From a bacterium (GTDB lineage Bacteria > Myxococcota_A > Bradymonadia > UBA7976 > UBA1532): a stretch of DNA of 32,016 bases. The position numbers were made by a program, and so were the translations under genes. Below the pieces are notes generated by a model that saw nothing but the letters and a program-made list of their open reading frames with translations, was not told where the DNA came from and did not search any database. Shown in pieces: positions 8,530 through 16,651 of this stretch (position 1 is the stretch's first letter; each line of letters begins with the position of its first letter). The stretch is from NCBI GenBank assembly GCA_030426085.1, contig JAUHYW010000096.1, positions 1-32,016 on the forward strand, written 5' to 3'.

Positions 8530-9404
8530 TGGCCGACGAGATCCCCGAGGCCCCGGCCGCCGAGGCGGCCCACGCCCCCGACGCCGGCCTGCACTTGTCG
8601 CTGCAAGGGGTCGTGCAGCGGTTCCCCGCGCCCGATCACGACGGCGAGATCACCGTCATCGACGGGCTGGATCTCGAGGCCCGGGGGCCGGGCATCGTGA
8701 TGCTGCTCGGGCCGTCGGGCTGCGGCAAGTCGACGCTCTTGTACATGATGGGCGGGGTGCGGCCGTTCGACGTGCCCTCGCCGACCGAGGGGGTCGTGCT
8801 CGTCGGCGGTCAGCCGTGCGAGGGGGCCCACGACGACGTGGTGATGGTCTTCCAGCGCTACGGCAACCGGCCCGATCTGACGGTGCGGGAGAACGTCGCC
8901 TATCCGTTCCGCTTCAAGCTGTGGCGCGACCGGGTCGACCCGTCCGAGATCGACCGCCGGGTCGACGAGATGCTCGAGGCGGTGGGGCTGGCCGACAAGG
9001 CGAAGCTGCGCCCGTCCCAGCTCTCGGGCGGCCAGAATCAGCGGGTGGCCCTGGCCCGGTCGCTGGTGCTGCGGCCGCGCTACCTGCTGATGGACGAGCC
9101 GTTCGGCGCGCTCGACGCCCAGACCCGGGACGAGATGCAGCGGCTGCTGCACGACCTGCACCAGACCCACCCCTGCCTGGTGGTCTTCGTGACCCACGAC
9201 ATCACCGAGGCGCTGACCCTCGGCGACCGGGTGGTGGTGCTCTCGACCCGCCCGGCGCAGGTGGCGGCCGACTTCACCATCTCCGAACCGCGCCCCCGCT
9301 CGACGACGTGGCATCGCTCGACCGAGGCCCAGCGCCTCGAAGAGTCGATCCTCAAGACGCTGCACGGGGGCAGCGGCCACGGTCACCTGCGGGTGAGCGT
9401 GTAG
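8529..9404 (+). CDS. ABC transporter ATPase, NitT/TauT (SsuB/TauB) type
   Basis: A 291-residue cytoplasmic ATPase expected to power the permease encoded just upstream. All core motifs are intact: Walker A GPSGCGKST (61-69), Q-loop Q109, signature LSGGQ (165-169), Walker B LLMDEP with D189/E190, D-loop ALDA and switch H223 (VTHD). The first 20 residues are an Ala/Pro/Glu-rich extension lacking in most relatives. The ATG at 8529 shares its A with the permease stop codon. The family and neighbouring permease indicate import, though a transporter whose binding protein is wall-tethered could have a non-import role. Confidence 0.93.
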   Translation: MADEIPEAPAAEAAHAPDAGLHLSLQGVVQRFPAPDHDGEITVIDGLDLEARGPGIVMLLGPSGCGKSTLLYMMGGVRPFDVPSPTEGVVLVGGQPCEGAHDDVVMVFQRYGNRPDLTVRENVAYPFRFKLWRDRVDPSEIDRRVDEMLEAVGLADKAKLRPSQLSGGQNQRVALARSLVLRPRYLLMDEPFGALDAQTRDEMQRLLHDLHQTHPCLVVFVTHDITEALTLGDRVVVLSTRPAQVAADFTISEPRPRSTTWHRSTEAQRLEESILKTLHGGSGHGHLRVSV

Positions 9405-9439
9405 CCTCCAGACCGAGCCGAGATCCGAGGACGGGCCAC

Positions 9440-10375
9440 ATGGCCGAGCGCGAACATCGCTGGATCCACGACGAGCCGGAGGAGCCGAGCTACCTCGTCG
9501 AGATGCTCAAGACCCCGCCGAGCAAGTTCGGCGCGATCGGGGCGCTGGGGCTGGGCGCGATCCTGTCGATCCCGTTCGGCCTGGGGCTGGGCGCGGTGCC
9601 GCTGGTGGTCTACGCCGCGGGGGCGGCCATCGCCTCGATGTTCGTGCCCGGCTCGCCCGCCTTCCGGGACAAGGTCGACGCCCGCCGCCGGGCCGAGCGC
9701 CGAGGCGCGGTGCGGGCCCACCTGACCGAAGAGCTGCTGGCCCGGGTCGACGTGCACGCGCCCCACTGGTCGACCTACAACCGCATGCGGGAGCGGGTCG
9801 CCTCGCTGGAGTCGGTGGCCCGCAGCGCCTCGACCCGGCTCAACCAGCGCAACGTCGAGAGCCTCGACGACTCGACGGTGGACTTCCTCGGCCTGTGGCT
9901 CGCCGCGCTCACCATGTGGGAGCGGTGGGAGGAGATCGACGAGGACGCGCTGAAGCCGCGCATCGCCGAGATCGAGGACTCGCTCGAAGAGATGACCTCG
10001 GACGTCGACCGCAAGCACCTGCTCAAGGCCCGGGCCGAGCTGATGGCCCTGCTCGATCGCAAGAAGAGCCTGTGGAGCCGGGCGACGGCGGTCGACACCG
10101 CGATGATGACCCTCGCCGATCAGTTCGAGGAGATCTATCAGCGGGTCATCCGCAACCCCAACGCCAACAGCCTCGGCGAAGACGTGCGCAGCGCCATCGA
10201 CCGCATGCGGCTCGAGGAGGAGATCGACCTCGAGGTGGACGCCGATCTGGGGCCGCTGCTGCTGTCCCGGCGGGAGCGCGAGCGGGCGGAGCCCAGCGGC
10301 CTCGATCGGGCCCGGGCCAGCGCCGAGAAGGCCGGCCGCAGCCGGGGGCGCAGCCGCCGCCGCACCCGGGAGTGA
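9440..10375 (+). CDS. two-TM coiled-coil protein, last gene of the tethered ABC cluster
   Basis: A 311-residue protein of unknown function. Residues about 28-72 hold two adjacent hydrophobic segments joined by a short turn (FGAIGALGLGAILSIPFG, then VPLVVYAAGAAIASMFV), so both ends are likely cytoplasmic. Residues about 78-290 are helical and charged with coiled-coil character (ERVASLESVARSASTRLNQ, DALKPRIAEIEDSLEEM). The tail is very basic (RSRGRSRRRTRE), perhaps binding nucleic acid or lipid head groups. It starts 35 nt after the ATPase on the same strand, so it is probably part of that operon. The ATG at 9440 is the first start outside the ATPase reading region; a GAGG lies about 10 nt upstream. 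No family recognised. Confidence 0.82.
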   Translation: MAEREHRWIHDEPEEPSYLVEMLKTPPSKFGAIGALGLGAILSIPFGLGLGAVPLVVYAAGAAIASMFVPGSPAFRDKVDARRRAERRGAVRAHLTEELLARVDVHAPHWSTYNRMRERVASLESVARSASTRLNQRNVESLDDSTVDFLGLWLAALTMWERWEEIDEDALKPRIAEIEDSLEEMTSDVDRKHLLKARAELMALLDRKKSLWSRATAVDTAMMTLADQFEEIYQRVIRNPNANSLGEDVRSAIDRMRLEEEIDLEVDADLGPLLLSRRERERAEPSGLDRARASAEKAGRSRGRSRRRTRE

Positions 10376-10435
10376 CGCCGGCCGTCGGCGGCTGTCCGCC
10401 TGCGCGCGATGCCATCCGAGCCATGGGATGATGCC

Positions 10436-11299
10436 ATGAAGACCTACGACCCGAACCTCACCCTGTCGACCCTGAAGGCGGCCCACGACTTCGACGCCAC
10501 CGAGGCCCGGGTGGCCTCCATCGTCGACGCGGCGGCCGACGAGCCGGTCGCGCTGCTGCGCTTCTTGAGCCATTACGCGTCGTGGAACGGCTACTTCGGC
10601 GCCGGGGTGGCGACGCTGGCCGGCAAGATCGCCCGCAGCCGGCACCTGTTCGTCGACCCCGACGAGCCGGTGCACACCCTGGCCGACCGCAGCGTCTTCG
10701 TCGCCAGCTACTTCTTCGACGCCGCCCGAGACGAGTTCGACGATGGGTCCACCGGCCACCGGGACACCCACCGCTGCCTGGCGCAGGCCATGGTCGCCGG
10801 CGTCCTGGCCCATGTGCGGGCCGATGGAAGGCTGGTCGATCCCGCAGAGACCAACCGCGCGCTGGCCGCCCCCGAGTGGCTCCTCGACGTCGAGGCCCGG
10901 GTCGCCCGGGGCTACGGCGCCGGCGCGCCGGACGACGCGGCGTCGATCTTCACCGCGATGGGCTACCACCTGGGCAGCGAGGTGCTCGCCGACGCCGAGT
11001 TCTCGGTCATCGATCACGCGCTGAGCGAGAAGCGCCCGGCGCTGGTGAAGCACCTCAAGGCATACAGCCACCCGATCGGAGGCCAGACCCACAACGCGTG
11101 GCATTGGCTGCGGGTGCACAGCGGGCACGGCGGCGCGGTCGAAGAGATGCACTTCGAGTGGGCCGTCGAGGGCGTGCGGCGGGCGTTCGCCTACCTCGGG
11201 CCCGACGCCGATGCCGCGCTGCATCGGCAGCAGGTGCTCGATGGCTTCGCCCGCTTCGCCGCCGACCACGCGGCGTTCTTCGACGGCGTGTCTGCCTGA
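10436..11299 (+). CDS. probable haem-oxygenase-fold iron-containing redox enzyme
   Basis: A 287-residue, largely helical soluble protein. The pattern resembles the iron-containing redox enzyme / haem-oxygenase-like diiron families: an acidic helix with E100 followed by H108 and H112 (RDEFDDGSTGHRDTH), a middle helix with E182 (GSEVLADAEF), and a late helix HSGHGGAVEEMHFEWA with H228/H231, E236 and H239. These could supply metal ligands, but the spacing is not a textbook match. ATG at 10436 is chosen over one 27 nt upstream because homologous-looking sequence starts there. It follows the ABC cluster by 60 nt, a gap holding short GC hairpins (10376-10400), so linkage is uncertain. Substrate unknown. 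Confidence 0.6.
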   Translation: MKTYDPNLTLSTLKAAHDFDATEARVASIVDAAADEPVALLRFLSHYASWNGYFGAGVATLAGKIARSRHLFVDPDEPVHTLADRSVFVASYFFDAARDEFDDGSTGHRDTHRCLAQAMVAGVLAHVRADGRLVDPAETNRALAAPEWLLDVEARVARGYGAGAPDDAASIFTAMGYHLGSEVLADAEFSVIDHALSEKRPALVKHLKAYSHPIGGQTHNAWHWLRVHSGHGGAVEEMHFEWAVEGVRRAFAYLGPDADAALHRQQVLDGFARFAADHAAFFDGVSA

Positions 11300-11315
11300 C
11301 GCCGCGCCCCTGGGG

Positions 11316-12455
11316 TCAGGTCAGCTCGAAGTCGAAGCCATCGCCGGCCACGCCGTTGACCCGGATCTCGATGCGGTGGGTCCCCGGGTACAGCGTGCGG
11401 GTGCTCACCCGGCGGAAGTCATGGCTGCGGGCCACCGCCCGTCGCTCGCCCGGAGCCAGGGTCATGTCACCGACGCTGTACGCCTTCGCCGAGCGCTTCC
11501 CGCTCTTGAGCACCCGGTGCAGCAGGTAGTCGACCCGCAGCGGCGCCGGCGTCTGCTGGCGGTTGTGCAGGTCGAACGCAAACGGCAGCTTGTCGCCCCG
11601 GGCCACGGCGCCGTCGGCGGTCAGCCCCTCGACCGCGACGTCGGCCGGCGGCCGGCCGATGATCGTCAGCGCCCGGGGGTCGGCCGCCTTCAGCCGGGTG
11701 CGCAGGGCGTGGCGCACGACCCACGCCCGATCGGGTGAGACCCCCGCGGACCACCGCTCGGCCACGGTCAGCGCCCGGTCGGGGTGATCCTTGCTGACGT
11801 CGTTGAGGTGGTTGGCCACCGAGCGCCGCACGTAGAGTTGGGGGTCGTCCACCAGCCGCTCGATGACCTGGAGCCCGCGGGTGGGATCGGCCACCGACGG
11901 GGTCAGGCGCACGCCCCACGGCAGGCGAGGCCGGGTGCCCTCGCTCGCCAGCCGGCGGCGGTGCACGTCGGCGTGGGTCGACCAGCCATCGACCGCCTGC
12001 CACGCGATCTCGGGGTGGGTCAGCAGGAAGGGCCGCACCGCGAACTCGGCCGACATGCGCCCGGTCATCTCGCCCAGGGCGGGCAGCGCCCGGGATGGGT
12101 CGTCGATGCCATGGCGAGCGACGTAGCGCAGGAGGGGCCACGCGGCGAACCCCCGCAGGCCGCCGCCGTCATGCGCGGCGTCGGGGGCTTCGGGGTCGGC
12201 CGGCTCGCCGAGCGTGGCCAGCAGGATCGGGATCGCGCGCTCGAACGGGGGCAGGTGGGCGGCGAGCGTGTCGGCGACGTGCACCACCCGGGCCTTGAGC
12301 TCGAGCGCGTCGAGGCCGGCGAGCGCCGCCCGCCGGAAGTCATCGGCGGCGAAGGCGACGCCCTCGGCGGGCCAGGCGCGGGACACGGCCGCAGAGATCT
12401 GTTGGATGGCGTCGGGGCCGACGCGGTTCTTGAAGGGCTCCATGCGGCGGATCAT
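11316..12455 (-). CDS. alkC: AlkC-type DNA alkylation repair glycosylase
   Basis: A 379-residue HEAT-like-repeat DNA glycosylase, the AlkC/AlkD superfamily that removes N3-alkylated purines. Hallmarks are RRRLASEGTRPRLPW (about 166-180), the helix SVANHLNDVSKDHPD (212-225) and the N-terminal MEPFKN. After about residue 275 comes a beta-rich region (LPFAFDLHN to the C-terminus) that fits the Ig-like domain that distinguishes AlkC from AlkD. The first ATG at 12455 is reported, but the ATG at 12443 is equally likely since relatives tend to begin at MEP; neither has a clear ribosome-binding site. It converges on the preceding gene with a 16-bp gap and diverges from a small membrane protein gene across a promoter region with an inverted repeat. 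Confidence 0.85.
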   Translation of the reverse strand: MIRRMEPFKNRVGPDAIQQISAAVSRAWPAEGVAFAADDFRRAALAGLDALELKARVVHVADTLAAHLPPFERAIPILLATLGEPADPEAPDAAHDGGGLRGFAAWPLLRYVARHGIDDPSRALPALGEMTGRMSAEFAVRPFLLTHPEIAWQAVDGWSTHADVHRRRLASEGTRPRLPWGVRLTPSVADPTRGLQVIERLVDDPQLYVRRSVANHLNDVSKDHPDRALTVAERWSAGVSPDRAWVVRHALRTRLKAADPRALTIIGRPPADVAVEGLTADGAVARGDKLPFAFDLHNRQQTPAPLRVDYLLHRVLKSGKRSAKAYSVGDMTLAPGERRAVARSHDFRRVSTRTLYPGTHRIEIRVNGVAGDGFDFELT

Positions 12456-12476
12456 GCGCCCGACCGGAACGCATGT

Positions 12477-12505
12477 CCAGTGCCTAATTCGGATATCGAC
12501 ACTGG
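12477..12505. promoter_or_regulatory. inverted repeat, candidate operator between alkC and the small membrane gene
   Basis: CCAGTG (12477-12482) and CACTGG (12500-12505) are perfect 6-bp complementary arms around 17 nt containing the palindrome GATATC. The site lies in the 122-bp divergent gap and its right arm overlaps the candidate -35 box of the rightward promoter, which is where a repressor would act. Confidence 0.35.
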
Positions 12506-12526
12506 CCGCCGCGATAGACGTATAGG
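12496..12526 (+). promoter_or_regulatory. candidate sigma70-type promoter of the 61-residue membrane protein
   Basis: TCGACA at 12496-12501 (5 of 6 to TTGACA) and TATAGG at 12521-12526 (4 of 6 to TATAAT) are spaced 19 nt, slightly long. The gap is visibly AT-richer than the flanking genes. Weak by sequence alone. Confidence 0.3.
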
Positions 12527-12577
12527 CCTGTGGTTTGCAAATGGAGCGTCACGACCGAATCAAAACGGAGGATCTCC

Positions 12578-12763
12578 ATGAACTTTGCAGTCTCCATGGC
12601 AGGGCTCCTGGTGTGCGTCGGCGCGGGGTCGCTGGCTCTGGTCGAGGTCGGGCTCTCGGTGCGGTGGGTCGGCATGATCGCCACCGCGCTGGTCGGCCTG
12701 GGGGTCATCGCCGCGGTCGGCCGGGCCGCGCCCGAGCCCCGGGAGCAGGAGCAGCTCCCCTGA
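12578..12763 (+). CDS. small two-TM membrane protein
   Basis: A 61-residue protein with two hydrophobic segments (about residues 2-22 and 28-46) joined by a short turn containing VRW, and a charged Pro/Glu tail (APEPREQEQLP). It is likely an inner-membrane hairpin protein with both ends on one side. A clear GGAGG at 12568-12572 and ATG at 12578 fix the start, rejecting an upstream ATG at 12530. No family recognised. Its divergent neighbour is an alkylation repair gene, so a stress role is possible but speculative. Confidence 0.7.
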   Translation: MNFAVSMAGLLVCVGAGSLALVEVGLSVRWVGMIATALVGLGVIAAVGRAAPEPREQEQLP

Positions 12764-12766
12764 ACG

Positions 12767-12815
12767 ATCCGCCCCACCCCGGGTACCCGACCGCGGCATT
12801 CTGGGACGGGCGGAT
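12767..12815. terminator. candidate bidirectional terminator between convergent genes
   Basis: ATCCGCCC (12767-12774) and GGGCGGAT (12808-12815) form a perfect 8-bp stem around a 33-nt loop that itself contains the palindrome CGGGTACCCG. It fills the 62-bp gap between the convergent small membrane gene and trmB. No U-tract follows, as often in GC-rich genomes. Confidence 0.4.
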
Positions 12816-12825
12816 GGGCCAGAGG

Positions 12826-13524
12826 TCAGGGGCGCCAGGTCCCCCGATGCACCGGGATGCCCGCCCGGGCGCAGGTCCGCTCCCGGCGGGACGGGGTCGG
12901 GGCCGGCGGGGGGTCGTCCGCCGGCCGCCAGTCGGCCATGAGCCCCCGGACGTGCTCGAAGTAGGGCCCGACGTCGGTGGCGATGTGCAGCACGCCCTCG
13001 GGCGCCAGCGACCGCCGGACGTCGGCCACGAACCCCGGCTCGAGCAGCATCCGCCGGGCGCGCCGGCCCGGATGCCACCACGGGGTGGGGAAGAGCACGT
13101 CGACCCGGGCGAGGCGGCCGGGCGGCATCAGCCGGCGGAACACGGTCCGGGCGTCGGCCCGCCACGCCAGCAGGTTGGTCAGCCCCCGCTCTTCGACCCG
13201 CGCCGCCAGATCCAGCGCCCGCGCCCGCCTGACCTCCAGCCCCACCCAGCGCAGATCGGCCGCCTGCTCGGCCAGCGACAGCAGCCGCCGCCCGTGATCG
13301 AACCCCACCTCGACCGCCACCGGGCCCGGCCCCGCGATGAACGCCGCGAAGCGCGCCGCCTCGGCCCGGTATTGCGGCTGCTCGAAGAGCCGGCTGCCGC
13401 CCAGCGCCCCCGGCACGTCTGCCGGCGCGTCGATCGCCCGGTCCGGGGCGTCGGGCGCCTGCCAGCCGGCCACCCGGTCGTCGGGGTGGGGCGCGCCGGG
13501 CGTTGATCGGTCGGAGCGGCTCAT
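12826..13524 (-). CDS. trmB: tRNA (guanine-N7-)-methyltransferase
   Basis: A 232-residue SAM-dependent enzyme expected to make m7G46 in tRNA. The SAM-binding motif VEVGFDHG lies at 71-78, the second acidic residue in VGLEVRRA (94-101), and the catalytic loop reads LFPTPWWHPGRRARRML (144-160), where the usual motif is FPDPWPKxxHxKRR, so Thr replaces the first Asp. The C-terminal TPSRRERTCARAGIPVHR fits the family's end motif. The N-terminal 45 residues are a low-complexity Asp/Pro/Ala extension. ATG at 13524 is chosen over an ATG at 13590, whose extra 22 residues look like read-through. The catalytic Asp substitution occurs in some relatives, so activity is likely but unproven. Confidence 0.88.
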   Translation of the reverse strand: MSRSDRSTPGAPHPDDRVAGWQAPDAPDRAIDAPADVPGALGGSRLFEQPQYRAEAARFAAFIAGPGPVAVEVGFDHGRRLLSLAEQAADLRWVGLEVRRARALDLAARVEERGLTNLLAWRADARTVFRRLMPPGRLARVDVLFPTPWWHPGRRARRMLLEPGFVADVRRSLAPEGVLHIATDVGPYFEHVRGLMADWRPADDPPPAPTPSRRERTCARAGIPVHRGTWRP

Positions 13525-13631
13525 GGCCCCGAGGGTGGGGCAGGGGGGTCGCGGCGCGCAACGGTTGCGTCGACCGGGCGCCCGGTCCAAGCTGCGGCGG
13601 TGCCCCGACGCGCGCCCCCCGGAGCGAGGTC

Positions 13632-14441
13632 ATGCTGAACCGTCTCGTCAGCCCCACGGTCGCCGAGCGCCTCGAGCGCATCGACGTGCCGTTCAACCGC
13701 CTCGGGCTCGACCCGCTCGGCATCAGCCGGCGCCACCTGGGGCCGTTCCTCTCGGGCCTCGAGCTGCTGTATCGGCGCTACTTCCGGGTCACCGCGGTGG
13801 GCATCGAGCACGTCCCGTCCGCCGGGCGGGCGATGGTCGTGGGCAACCACTCCGGGGGGCTGCCGGTGGACGGCGGCATGGTGATGGCGTCGCTCTTCCT
13901 CGACCACGAGCCGCCTCGGCTGGTGCACGGCATGGTCGAGAAGTTCGCCAACAACCTGCCCTTCCTCAGCGAGTGGTTCAGCCGGGTGGGCCAGCTCACC
14001 GGCCTGCCCGAGCACGCGGTGCGCATGCTGGAGCGCGAGCGGGTGCTGATGGTCTTCCCCGAGGGGGCCCGGGGCACCGCCAAGCTCTACAAAGATCGCT
14101 ACACGCTGGTGCGCTTCGGCACCGGCTTCGTGCGCATCGCGCTGCAGACCGGCACCCCCATCGTGCCGTTCGCCTTCATCGGCGGGGGCGAGGCGCTGCC
14201 GGTGGTGTATCACTTCGACCTGCTGGCCAAGGTGTTCCGGGCGCCGTACTTCCCGGTCACGCCCTACGGGCTGCCGCTGCCGTTGCCGGTGCCCTGCCGC
14301 ATCCATTACGGCGAAGCCATGCGGTTCGAGGGGGATGGTACCGAGCCGGACGATGTCATCGATGGCTACGTGAAGCAGGTGCGTGATCGCATCGCCGCGC
14401 TCACCGAGGAAGGCCGCGCCGCGTGGGAGGCCGCCCGATGA
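13632..14441 (+). CDS. PlsC-type lysophospholipid acyltransferase
   Basis: A 269-residue acyltransferase of the 1-acylglycerol-3-phosphate type, expected at the inner face of the membrane, transferring an acyl chain to a lipid-like acceptor. The catalytic motif is NHSGGLPVD (72-80), with an H-x6-D spacing in place of the commoner H-x4-D; this form is known in a subgroup of the family. The phosphate-binding motif FPEGARG is at 142-148. A later conserved [12 protein letters not shown] (about 177-188) also fits. The ATG at 13632 follows GGAGCGAGG; an upstream in-frame ATG at 13503 lies in the trmB 5' region. The ATGA overlap with the next gene suggests the two enzymes act in one lipid pathway. 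Confidence 0.87.
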   Translation: MLNRLVSPTVAERLERIDVPFNRLGLDPLGISRRHLGPFLSGLELLYRRYFRVTAVGIEHVPSAGRAMVVGNHSGGLPVDGGMVMASLFLDHEPPRLVHGMVEKFANNLPFLSEWFSRVGQLTGLPEHAVRMLERERVLMVFPEGARGTAKLYKDRYTLVRFGTGFVRIALQTGTPIVPFAFIGGGEALPVVYHFDLLAKVFRAPYFPVTPYGLPLPLPVPCRIHYGEAMRFEGDGTEPDDVIDGYVKQVRDRIAALTEEGRAAWEAAR

Positions 14442-15349
14442 AGGTGCTCATCACCGGGATCAGCGGCAGCCTCGCCCGGGGGCTGGCCACCCGCCTGGCG
14501 TCGGCGGGGCACACCGTGATCGGCATCGACCGTCGCCCATGGCCCGACGCCCCCCGCGGCATCGACGTGTTCCGGGTCGACGTGCGCAAGCGCCCGGCGG
14601 AGGATGTCTTCCGGACCCACCGCCCCGACGCGGTGGTGCACATGGCGACGGTGACCTACTTCACCGCCCGCCGCGACGAGCGGACCCGCATCAACCTCGG
14701 TGGGACCCAGGCGGTGTGGCATCACTGCGCGCGGTATGGGGTGAAGCAGGCGCTGTTCATCGGGCGCCACACGGTCTACGGCGCCGCGCCCGACGCGCCG
14801 CTCTACCGCACCGAGGACGAGCCGCTGCTGGCCGGCACGACCTTCCCCGATCTCGCCGATCTGGTCGCCGCCGACCTGTGGGCCGGCAACGCGCTGTGGC
14901 GCTCCCCCGACGTGCGCACCGCGGTGCTGCGCATGGTCTACACCCTCGGCCCGTCGCGCCGGGGCACCCTGGCCAGCTACCTCGGCGGGGCCCGGGTGCC
15001 GATGGTGCTGGGCTATGACCCGCTGTTCCAGTTCATGCACGAGCACGACGCCATCTCGGCCATCGTCGCCGCGCTCGAGCATCAGGCCCACGGCATGTTC
15101 AACGTCGCCGGCCCCCAGCCGGTCCCGCTGTCGTTCCTCTGCCGGGCGACGGGCCGGACCGCGGTGCCGCTGCCCGGCCCGGTCTTCCCCCGGGTGCTGG
15201 GCCGCCTCGGCTTCCCCCGGATGCCCAGCGCCTCGATCAACCACGTCAAGTACCCGATCGTCGTCGACGACGCCGCCTTCCGCGCGGCGACCGGCTTCGC
15301 CCCGGAGTACGACGAGTCGAAGACGATGGACGCCTTCCGCTGGGCCTGA
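14438..15349 (+). CDS. extended SDR (NAD-dependent epimerase-like) lacking YxxxK
   Basis: A 303-residue Rossmann-fold protein of the NAD-dependent epimerase/dehydratase family. The nucleotide-binding motif is TGISGSLA (6-13), with Ala or Ser where the third Gly usually is, then D31 (GIDRR) as the ribose-binding acid. The HTVYG segment (111-115) corresponds to the usual catalytic Ser/Thr region. Where YxxxK is expected (about 139-150) the sequence reads [12 protein letters not shown], without Tyr or Lys, so classical dehydrogenase/epimerase chemistry is unlikely. It overlaps the acyltransferase stop by ATGA; such pairs recur in proteobacterial lipid loci. It may bind a cofactor or act as a non-canonical reductase. 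Confidence 0.85.
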   Translation: MKVLITGISGSLARGLATRLASAGHTVIGIDRRPWPDAPRGIDVFRVDVRKRPAEDVFRTHRPDAVVHMATVTYFTARRDERTRINLGGTQAVWHHCARYGVKQALFIGRHTVYGAAPDAPLYRTEDEPLLAGTTFPDLADLVAADLWAGNALWRSPDVRTAVLRMVYTLGPSRRGTLASYLGGARVPMVLGYDPLFQFMHEHDAISAIVAALEHQAHGMFNVAGPQPVPLSFLCRATGRTAVPLPGPVFPRVLGRLGFPRMPSASINHVKYPIVVDDAAFRAATGFAPEYDESKTMDAFRWA

Positions 15350-15365
15350 GCGGCGGGCGGCGGCG

Positions 15366-16493
15366 TCAGAGCATCGGCAGCAGCGCCTCGAACGCGCGCC
15401 GGGGCAGGGTCGTCGACAGGACGAACCGGTCGACGTCCACCCGCAGCTCCGACACCCGCAGCGCGCCGGCGAGCAGCGGCCCGAAGCCGGCCGCCGCCCC
15501 GGGCAGACCTCGCTCGAAGGCCCCGACCATGCGCTGCCGCATCATCGGCCACGCGGCGGCCAGCATCGCCGGCGGCATCCGCAGGTCGAACAGCGCCGTC
15601 GGCGCCGCGAGCTGGAGGCCGACCCGCTCGCCCATGTCGAGCTCGAGCTCGATCGGCTCCGGGCTCTGGACCCGGGCGGTCAGCACCCGGTCGGCCGGCT
15701 GCGCCCGGGGCCTGGCCTGCGCCGCCGCCTCGACCCGCCGCAGGTGCCCCGCCAGCCGCCGGAGCGCGGTCGGCGGGTCGGCCAGATCACCGGTGATCCC
15801 CCGCTCGGCCATGAACCCCCCGGGCCACGAGAAGGCCCACATCGTCCACGCCTCGGGCGGCGCGCCGCCCCGGGCCGTCACCAGCCGGGTCTCCGAGCCG
15901 AGCGCGTAGGAGCGCACCCGCTGGGGGTCGTCCTCCATCACCCGGCGCACGGTCGCGAGCTGCCCCGGATCGAGCGCGGTGAACGCGGCCACGAACATGG
16001 CCCCGGTGTGGGGGTCGTCGTCTCCCTCGTCTTCGGCCGGCTTCGAGGTGGGGGTGCGCTCCATCCACGCGATCAGCTCGACCAGCGTCTCGCCGTCGAG
16101 GGCGACGAGCACTTCGGCCCGGGCCCGGGTCATCTCGTCGACCGTGGGCGCCGCCGACCAGAACAGCAGCCGGTCGAACGCCTCCAGCGCGGGTACGCCG
16201 CTCTCTGCCTCGAAGTCGCGCATCGCCGCCGCCAGATCGGCCGCCAGGATGGGCAGATAGCGCCCCAGCCCCGACTCGACGAGGCTGCCCGGCCGCAGGT
16301 CGAACCGCTGCGGCGCGTCGTCGGGCACCAGCGCGGCGATGTGCTCGGCGTCGAGGGTGGTGTCGAAGTCGGTGATGCGCGCCCGGTCGTCGTCGCTCAG
16401 GCCGTCGACCCCGCGCAGCACCGCCGGAGCACCGCCGCAGGCGCCGAGCAGCAGGGCGGCGAGGGCGAGCGCCGTGGGGCGGGGGGTGCGCAT
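15366..16493 (-). CDS. outer-membrane-type lipoprotein of unknown function
   Basis: A 375-residue protein with a lipoprotein signal (hydrophobic stretch to LLLGAC, acylated C19), so it should be lipid-anchored in the envelope. The rest is Ala/Asp/Arg-rich and without recognised domain; periodic Leu, and segments such as LIAWMERTP and LGRYLPILAADLAAAM, look helical. The ATG at 16493 is chosen because the signal peptide starts there; the longer open frame upstream adds 28 residues without signal features. It diverges from the phosphatase gene across 158 bp and meets the SDR gene with a 16-bp convergent gap. Confidence 0.75.
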   Translation of the reverse strand: MRTPRPTALALAALLLGACGGAPAVLRGVDGLSDDDRARITDFDTTLDAEHIAALVPDDAPQRFDLRPGSLVESGLGRYLPILAADLAAAMRDFEAESGVPALEAFDRLLFWSAAPTVDEMTRARAEVLVALDGETLVELIAWMERTPTSKPAEDEGDDDPHTGAMFVAAFTALDPGQLATVRRVMEDDPQRVRSYALGSETRLVTARGGAPPEAWTMWAFSWPGGFMAERGITGDLADPPTALRRLAGHLRRVEAAAQARPRAQPADRVLTARVQSPEPIELELDMGERVGLQLAAPTALFDLRMPPAMLAAAWPMMRQRMVGAFERGLPGAAAGFGPLLAGALRVSELRVDVDRFVLSTTLPRRAFEALLPML

Positions 16494-16651
16494 GCGGTGA
16501 CTGTAGCAGGCCGTCGGCCATCGGATCGCGGGGGTGCGCCCGTCGTGTGCCCGTCGAGCCGCCGGCCTCGTCACCACATCGTCACCCCGCCGCGGTGGAT
16601 CGCGCGCAGGCGCCTCTCCACAATGCGCCCGACGCTTGCGCCGGAGACGCC

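Noticed and set aside
10376-10400. GC hairpins after the transporter cluster as a terminator
   Set aside because: Short competing 5-bp stems, no U-tract; not distinguishable from background in DNA of this composition.
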